The notes under the pieces are model-generated. The model ran no database searches, was not told the DNA's origin, and was given only the letters and a program-made list of their open reading frames with translations. Shown here piece by piece: positions 58,473 through 64,000 of a stretch of 64,000 nucleotides of DNA. Position 1 is the stretch's first letter. Each line of letters begins with the position of its first letter. Source of the stretch: Nematostella vectensis (lineage: Eukaryota > Cnidaria > Anthozoa > Actiniaria > Edwardsiidae). Made by a program: the position numbers and the translations under genes. The stretch is from assembly GCF_932526225.1 (NCBI RefSeq), contig NC_064038.1, positions 17,471,075 to 17,535,074 of the forward strand, written 5' to 3'.

Positions 58473-58697
58473 CTACATGGGCAGGATCTTCTGGTCCTCA
58501 AGGTAACCCTTCAAAGCGACAGCACCTGCAACGGCGGCAGTCATTTTTGCGTAGTTCATGGCGTTCGCGGAGGGGTCTTTGGTGAAGTCCTCGCGTAAGA
58601 CCTTGCGCCCAACCCAGCCGATACCGGCGACGAGGCCGGTTATGACTGCGGCGTCGGTGATGGTCTTTTTAATCTTGCTCTGCTGCATCGTCGACAT
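58473..58697 (-). CDS. Small two-helix membrane protein
   Basis: About 74 residues from ATG 58697 (MSTMQQSK). Two hydrophobic helices, AAVITGLVAGIGWVG and MTAAVAGAVALKGYL, are joined by a polar loop with DFTKDPSANAMNY. TATATA abuts the ATG, resembling a compact viral promoter. An upstream in-frame ATG at 58712 exists but would place the TATA inside the gene. The frame is intact. It may be a virion membrane or assembly component. Confidence 0.6.
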   Translation of the reverse strand: MSTMQQSKIKKTITDAAVITGLVAGIGWVGRKVLREDFTKDPSANAMNYAKMTAAVAGAVALKGYLEDQKILPM

Positions 58698-58767
58698 TAT
58701 ATATGCGTACACGCGTATGATGCACGGACGTGCGGATATGGGTGGGCCCTCATGTCTAAATATCTGC

Positions 58768-59582
58768 TTACTCCATGGATAACAGCCGAGATTTGCATTG
58801 TCCGGGAGCGCGAAGCGCTGTCGCCGGAACGCGATCCTTGGTCTGCTGCGCGGCCGCCAGCGGCGGCCTTGCGGGCGGAGTCACGTCGTCGGTAGCTCGC
58901 TGGTTAACAGCTGGTGTGCGAGTGAACGCGGCAGCTAGCTCCCGCCTACGTGTGTAGAGGCCGAACAATGACACTAGAAGACCAGCGACCCCGATAACCG
59001 TGCTAGCCGACCAGGCAGAGTTGCTTTTCGTGACTGGTGTGCTACCTCGCGTTGACACCGCGCGTCAGCGCTTGCCGTTCCGGCGGTGTTCACATGACGT
59101 GCTATGTGTAACGCCCCGACGGCTAAAGCCATCAAACGACCGCATCGTAGAGACAGGCTTCCGCACAATGTGCGGAGCTCGTTGTTGATGATGTAGTCGG
59201 ACACTAGGTCATTGTGAAGATCGACCACACTGTCTATCGGCAGCGCCATGCCTACTAGCTTGGTCGTAAGCTTCAGAAAGCTGTCTGCCAGGGCGTCCGT
59301 AGTCCGGCTGGCTAGAGCGGTCTCGTATTGCTTTTCGTACTTCCTCACCTCCACGGCGCTCATGCGTTTGACGTCGTCGTGAGTCAGGGCCTTGCCTACC
59401 ATTTCTCTCGACTTCCCCGAGGCTACGAGAATCGCGAGTTTCTCCCTCGCGTCTGCTATCTCAGTTTGCTCACCTCCGGTTGCCGTTCCGGCAGGATGCG
59501 TCGAGCAGTCCAACGACTCGACGGCCGGGAGGCCGGCGGCGCCCCCCTCAAGAAGACTCTCAAAGTATTCGTCGCTCATCAT
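58768..59582 (-). pseudogene. Helical membrane protein, frameshifted
   Basis: Start at ATG 59582 (MSDEYFES). The first part is mostly helical and charged, with EKLAILVASGKSREMVGKAL and SAVEVRKYEKQYETAL, then LPIDSVVDLHNDLVSDYIIN. After about 59090 the frame is lost. The continuation in another frame (59058-58768) supplies a hydrophobic ASTVIGVAGLLVSLFGLY helix and a basic tail. The break is next to a 19-bp repeat at 59069-59087. The family is unrecognised; position between capsid-side genes and small membrane proteins suggests a structural or assembly role. Confidence 0.5.
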
Positions 59583-59636
59583 GCCGTGGCTAAGGTGCAA
59601 CACGTGTGATCAATGCGTTATGCCCTAGGGCGGTGG

Positions 59637-60224
59637 TTACCGTTCAACTAGGGCGGTGGTATAAGGGTGACGCAAGCAAAACTCTAACTTCGAGAACTTT
59701 TTCGTCTTGAGGGCCTTCATTTTCTCTTTCATCTTCATATCTGAGAGCTCCGCGCCGTAGTCATGCTGGGTAGCTTTCATGTCCGCCTTGCTCGGGGTAT
59801 AGAAGACCACCAAGTCCGCGATGTTCTCACTGAACGGCTTCGTGATGCTGGTGAGCTGCTGCGTGATCACCCACACGCTAATACCCACGTGGCGCGCGCT
59901 GAACGCCAAGTTGACGAGCTGGTCAGAGCGCCTCTTTACGTCTTTCGAGGCCGCACAGTCGTCGAGTATGATTAGCGTGAGAGCGGAGACAAACCTCAGC
60001 AGTATGTCGATCTGACCCGTCTCAGGTGCGATGACAAACAGACGATTGTCGCCCTCGCCGAAGCCGTCGTATGTTTTGTTGTAGACAAAGGTAGGGCACA
60101 TGAGCACGATGTAGTCAAACTTTCCCCGGAAAGGGCCGCGCAGCCGGTCCACTACGAATTGGGTCTTCCCGCATGACGTCGGGCCCACGATGAGAGCGTT
60201 AAATGGGATGTTTTTCGGTTCCAT
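59637..60224 (-). CDS. DNA packaging ATPase (A32/FtsK-HerA-like)
   Basis: Intact 195-aa frame from an ATG. Walker A GPTSCGKT is at residues 14-21, Walker B LIILDD at 84-89, and a sensor-like VWVITQQ at 117-123. Size and order match the viral genome-packaging ATPases of Polintons, adintoviruses and nucleocytoplasmic large DNA viruses, which power DNA entry into the capsid. It lies between the capsid gene and the membrane-protein group on the same strand. One of the few frames in the element without a break. Confidence 0.85.
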   Translation of the reverse strand: MEPKNIPFNALIVGPTSCGKTQFVVDRLRGPFRGKFDYIVLMCPTFVYNKTYDGFGEGDNRLFVIAPETGQIDILLRFVSALTLIILDDCAASKDVKRRSDQLVNLAFSARHVGISVWVITQQLTSITKPFSENIADLVVFYTPSKADMKATQHDYGAELSDMKMKEKMKALKTKKFSKLEFCLRHPYTTALVER

Positions 60225-60264
60225 ACCGCGCTGCCGCAGCGCTTCGCGCAGAAACTGTCTGTGC

Positions 60265-61471
60265 TCAGTATTGTATGGACTCTAGCTGTCCGTTCATAAG
60301 GTTCATTTGGGCGTCGGCCACCACAAACACGTGACAGTTTACGGTACCCGTGCCGCTTGCCGTGCGTTTTATCTCGAGGTGCACACCGTCACGGGTATTG
60401 ACCAATCGGAGACCACCCCCATGGATAGCACTGTCGTCCGTCGTTCGAAGGTCGATCCACAGAGCAAACTTGTCATCGCCATAGAACGACTCGGGGCCGA
60501 CCGCCGGGGCAGCAGGCGCTCCGCTGTGCCCCCCCCCGGGGAGGGGCGGACGAACCGCCTTTTCGCCTCCCCCCAGAAATCCGTGGGGCGCAGCCCCTGG
60601 CTGAAGACCTTGTTTGGCATGCCGTCGATTGTAACGCGAACGCTCTTGATGTCGGGGTACACGAACTTCTCAGAGTCGCGAGCCCCTGCCATGTATGGCT
60701 CCACAAAGACCACTCATAGACCTTCGCGGCAGGTTGACACTCTCGTTGATTATGCTGTCCGTCCCTTTGCTAATATGGAAGGTGTTGTGAAGGTTCACTT
60801 GCTCGTAGAAGAACGTTGTGCCGTTTTGGTAGGCGGCGGCTGCAGACCGGGCGAGGTTGTTGTCCCTCAGGCTTTCGTATTCATTCCAGCTCTAGATTTT
60901 TGATGCCATAGGATAATTTGGTAGCATCGCTTCCGACTACTACCTGGTCAACCGTTGCGAACGTGATCCCGAAGAGCAGCGCCTCGGAGAGCGCCCTTGG
61001 GTACAGCACGCCGTGGTCCGTCAGCAGAGAATGGTCTAGCGGGATGGTGTACCTCGCCCCGTGGGCGGCGTTTAGAGCGTTCTCCTTGGCGTTACTAGTC
61101 GCTTTATCGCCAGCCTTGGAGCGAAGCTTGCGCATGTTTTCTGACTGTATGCCCTGCTCCAGGCGGTCCTCTCTCTCGACCTTGGACAGGTAAAGCTCCT
61201 CATACGTCTTGAAGACGTCGTAGCGGTTGGTGTCCTGGAGCGTTTCTCCTGCAAACGTGATTTTCAGGCGGCTCACGAGATTTCGGCCGACGTTGTTCAC
61301 GACGGTATTATTTGCATGGCCTGAGATGGAGAGATCGAGACCGACCCTCAAGGAGCCAGGCACGAGCGTGACGCCTTCCGATAGCTTTGGGACCGCCACA
61401 TATAGCGTCTCGCCTGGGGAGGCCGTCGACGGGTTGAGAGTGACCCGGTGAACAGTTCTCTCGGCTTTCAA
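60265..61471 (-). pseudogene. Major capsid protein (double jelly-roll type)
   Basis: The first 197 codons (61471-60881) read PGETLYVAVPKL, NTVVNNVGRNLVSRLKITFAGETL and NRYDVFKTYEELYL. This is the opening strand pattern of double jelly-roll capsid proteins of Polintons, adenoviruses and their relatives. Later parts lie in other frames: KSVRVTIDGMPNKVF and LRPTDFWGEAKR are in 60713-60500, and the C-terminal strands run to a TGA at 60265-60267. At least two frameshifts separate them, one beside a C/G-rich run at 60530-60546. No ATG is found at the start; TTG at 61471 is the first possible codon in the listed frame. Total length of about 400 codons is on the short side for this class. Confidence 0.68.
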
Positions 61472-61632
61472 CCCCAGAGGAGTTCTGGGTGTTCGTTGGG
61501 GGTCAAGTTTATCGCTGACTGACGTCGTATACGTATATATACTATATATACATAAAGTACGAAGCCGCGTGGCTATGGTGCGGACTGTTAGACATGTCTA
61601 ATATAGCGTAGCACGAGTTATGCGCACGCATC
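61472..61632. promoter_or_regulatory. Divergent intergenic region, TATA-rich
   Basis: Separates the minus-strand capsid gene from the plus-strand coiled-coil gene. Contains CGTATACGTATATATACTATATATACATA at 61528-61556 in part, flanked by GC-rich sequence. Its position and composition suit a bidirectional late promoter. Confidence 0.45.
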
Positions 61633-62570
61633 GTGGGTGATGTTGACGTTGACATTGACATTGACGATACCTTGCCGGGTGCGTCCGCCGATCGCGGAGC
61701 GGGGGACGACGAGACGACGCCCCTTATCCCGTTTGACCCCGACGATGGGGAGTCGATCCCAATGACGAGCACGTCATCGCGTATGCATGCTGCGCATAGC
61801 ATGGCTACGCGAAGCGCAACGCAAACGACCGCTGAAAATCCTCGTTTACCACAGAGGGTGCAGCGACAAGACTCGGTCTCCAGTCCCTCAGGGAGAAATA
61901 CCCAGACCTTAACGAGAATCTGATACGGTTCCAGTCAGACCAGAGGGGAAAGACGCTAATACAGCTTCGCAACCTCGGTCAAGGAGATTGGACTAAACCA
62001 AGACAGCTGTTCAACGATGACGGGGGCGTTCGACAGGACGTTGCAAAGCTGAAAGGCTTCAAGCTGGCGATGGGGTCCGTGGCAGAGGTAGACGCGGTCA
62101 TCCAGGAGAACACAGAACGGGTCCAAGAGCTGCAAGGGGTGGTAGCCACAGACAGGGAGACCATCGACGACACTAACACGTCAGAGAGTAGCCGCCAAGA
62201 GGCCAGTGAGCGCAACGAGGAGAGGCTGTCCGAGATTGACGAACTAGAACGCGAAAACCGAGAGCTCGAGAACCAAAAGCCGCTAAGAGAGCTCATCAAA
62301 GCCATCTTCAAAAAGTACGGCTTTACCGTCACCGCCATCTGGTTGGCCGTAGCAACAACGATCGCGGCCATTGTGACGTCGCTCGGCAAGTCGCTCTCCT
62401 CCGTGGCCAGAGGGGTCGGTAACGGGCTTAAGGCCATCGGGAAAAAGCTAGGTGAGCTTCTCCCCGGGCTAGTAGGCAGTGTTTAAGGCTGCAGGAGAAG
62501 CGGTGAAATTCCTTGGCGAAAATGCGTGGCTGCTCATTCTAGCCGTAGCCGCGTTCTTGGTTCGTCGATA
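61633..62570 (+). pseudogene. Coiled-coil protein with two membrane segments
   Basis: An acidic Asp-rich N-terminus (from about 61633) runs to near 61850. The reading frame then changes and stays open through YPDLNENLIRFQSDQRGK, a long charged coiled coil (62070-62290) and KYGFTVTAIWLAVATTIAAI, a membrane segment. After GLVGSV there is a stop at 62484, but coding resumes one frame over with FLGENAWLLILAVAAFLV, a second membrane segment ending at TAG 62568-62570. Two frameshifts therefore break it. The only plus-strand gene in the structural block. A membrane-inserting or fibre-like virion role is possible but unproven. Confidence 0.55.
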
Positions 62571-62579
62571 GCAAAGCAG

Positions 62580-63914
62580 TCATCGGAAGAAGTAATACGC
62601 CGCGGCCACCGCGAGTGCCGACAACCCCGCCTTGAGGGAGGTGTGGTCGCTTTTTTCGCCCGTTCCGGCGGCAGTCTTGCTGTGCGCAGCGTGCGTACGT
62701 GGAGAGGGGGCAGGGACCGCGCCCTCTGGGTGCACTTTCGCAGGGGCGGAATCCTTGCTTTGCCGCCGGGACGGCACGCGGTCGATCCCAGGGTCAGTCG
62801 CGTGTTGCACCCTAGGATGCTCGCCGGCCATGTTATGAGCACCGAGTGGCTTTGTCTCGGTGTTGATCGCGTTTGCGCCGAGCGTCATGGAGTCCGTGGC
62901 TTTCTGCAGCTTATTGTTGTAGCCCACGACGCTTTGCGTGTTTATTACCAGATCGCTCGGCATCAGCCACACTCCCGGTGCGACCGCAAGACTCAGTCTC
63001 ACCTTGGCCTCCTGCACGGCTAACTGGTACCTTTGCACGCTTTGAGCGATGTCGTTTTCTATGATCGCGTCTTCAAGCAGCTTCGTGAACTCCGCCTGCG
63101 CCTCCATGGCCGGCCCACCGGCCCCCGCGATAGAGGAACGGACGTTTACCTGCGCCCCAAGCACTGTGTAGACGAACGCCTCGACCGAGCGGTCGAGTCT
63201 TCCTAGCCCTGCTTTTGTCAGCCCCTCACCTTTGGGAGGCGCAAACCAGCTATATTGCACGCCCCCGTGGTCGTCGTTGCGTATGTAACCCACCTGCTTC
63301 CCACTATTGTACGTCCCACCTTCGTCGCTAAACAGATTGAGGTGGCTCGGGTACACGTCTGCCGCTGTGTCGTAGCCACGGATCACGTGCACGTTCCGAT
63401 ACCCCTCCACCGGGTAGAACACAAACACATCGCCTAGCCCGTGGTTCCGCCCGCCTTTCCATCGGAAGTCCGGCTTACGCGGCAAACCGAACTCTATACA
63501 TAGACGCTCGAAAGCGGCCTTCTTGTAGGGGTTACCTTTTTGCGTGAACGGGCTGTCGCCAGGCAGAGGGGCGCCGAGCTCGTAGAGTATCCTCCGGGTG
63601 GTAGAGTAGACGTGAAACCTTAGAAATCCCCTGATGACAGAGGGGAGCGTGGCGAAAGCGGGGTCGACTAGGGACACCCCACATCCGGCGGTTGCGCACC
63701 AGACCGCAAAGTTGAGTTGCTGTGGCCAGTACCCATAGGAAGGCTCCGATAGCCACCGGCGAGACTCCTTGGCGGACTTGTGCGTGACTACTGTCTCTTT
63801 GAATATGTCTCGGACCCTAGCCGTGAATGATTTGTCCTCAGCCACGTGTATCTCTAGCTGCGTGAGTAGTGGGGTGATGTCTGAGGCCGTGCTCTCCACG
63901 GGGGTCGCGGGCAC
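62580..63914 (-). CDS. 444-aa tail-anchored protein of unknown function
   Basis: Open from 63914; the first codon is GTG and no ATG lies upstream before a TAG, so the start may be mutated. The N-terminal half is globular, with YGYWPQQLNFAVWCATAGCG, FHVYSTTRRILYELGAPLPG and NHGLGDVF stretches. A helical middle part (about residues 265-315) follows, then a Pro/Ser/Ala-rich low-complexity region of about 60 residues, and a last hydrophobic helix ALAVAAAYYFF. This resembles a virion protein anchored by its C-terminus, perhaps a minor capsid or penton-like component. No named family is recognised. It converges on the coiled-coil gene with a 9-bp gap. Confidence 0.6.
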   Translation of the reverse strand: MPATPVESTASDITPLLTQLEIHVAEDKSFTARVRDIFKETVVTHKSAKESRRWLSEPSYGYWPQQLNFAVWCATAGCGVSLVDPAFATLPSVIRGFLRFHVYSTTRRILYELGAPLPGDSPFTQKGNPYKKAAFERLCIEFGLPRKPDFRWKGGRNHGLGDVFVFYPVEGYRNVHVIRGYDTAADVYPSHLNLFSDEGGTYNSGKQVGYIRNDDHGGVQYSWFAPPKGEGLTKAGLGRLDRSVEAFVYTVLGAQVNVRSSIAGAGGPAMEAQAEFTKLLEDAIIENDIAQSVQRYQLAVQEAKVRLSLAVAPGVWLMPSDLVINTQSVVGYNNKLQKATDSMTLGANAINTETKPLGAHNMAGEHPRVQHATDPGIDRVPSRRQSKDSAPAKVHPEGAVPAPSPRTHAAHSKTAAGTGEKSDHTSLKAGLSALAVAAAYYFFR

Positions 63915-64000
63915 GGCGTAGAGCAGCTATTGCGCGAGGGTCAGAGACCTAGGGAAACCGGTTTTTGCGCGTTTGACTTGTTCGGCTATAGCGCGTTTGA
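63915..64000. other. Window end, start of a possible direct repeat
   Basis: GCGCGTTTGA occurs at 63967-63976 and 63991-64000, 24 bp apart, after the last gene. It may be the start of a tandem or terminal repeat cut by the window. Confidence 0.35.

Larger units (their letters stand above)
57726..59087. repeat. 19-bp dispersed repeat pair
   Basis: GCGCTTGCCGTTCCGGCGG occurs at 57724-57742 and 59069-59087 (within one base), and its core GCCGTTCCGGC again at 59482-59492. The core can form a GCCG/CGGC hairpin with loop TTC. The listed span covers both copies, not a continuous repeat. Confidence 0.5.

Noticed and set aside
59328-59628. Plus-strand frames opposite the helical membrane gene
   Set aside because: Shadow frames; the minus strand has the coherent helical protein and continues the gene order.

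Overview
The window looks like repeat-rich DNA from an invertebrate animal, most likely a marine one such as a cnidarian. The host assignment is an inference from the repertoire: a Ty3/gypsy element, a Harbinger-type MITE, a LINE tail, tyrosine-recombinase fragments, many minisatellites and a Polinton-like viral element. I see no intact host gene, no rRNA or tRNA, and no bacterial-type operon.

Bases 1-696 are unassigned flank. From about 697 to 41241 lies a tandem array of one dead Ty3/gypsy LTR retrotransposon on the minus strand. It has eight internal regions separated by shared LTRs of 1200 bp, with a unit of 5004 bp or 4966 bp where a 38-bp deletion is present. Every unit has the same broken gag and pol, the same missing integrase core and the same 685-bp MITE trapped between LTR and gag. 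The array therefore grew by DNA-level duplication after the element had died. Variants are shuffled among the units, which points to unequal exchange or conversion. Both array edges lie inside an LTR.

From 41242 to 52005 is AT-rich accessory DNA. It holds a small palindromic MITE, a RING-like gene remnant, two inverted blocks of a 21-bp minisatellite bounding about 3.7 kb, a LINE 3-prime tail, a set of stem-loops, two pieces of a tyrosine-recombinase-type element, a 23-bp repeat, a 2.7-kb satellite of 44-bp units with a 16-unit higher-order period, and a short 24-bp repeat.

From about 52006 to the window end the DNA becomes GC-rich and carries a decaying Polinton-like/adintovirus-like element, probably cut by the window edge. 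On the plus strand are a Cys-rich zinc-binding protein, then a replicase with a polymerase palm, an SF1 helicase and an HNH nuclease in series, broken by stops and frameshifts. On the minus strand are a retroviral-type integrase, small membrane proteins, a helical membrane protein, an A32/FtsK-HerA-like packaging ATPase, a double-jelly-roll-like major capsid protein and a tail-anchored 444-aa protein. A plus-strand coiled-coil membrane protein sits among them. Together these are modules for integration, replication, packaging and capsid formation. The polymerase-helicase-HNH replicase is not the replication module usually described for Polintons and is the most interesting item here. Most of these genes carry frameshifts; the ATPase and the 444-aa protein are still open.
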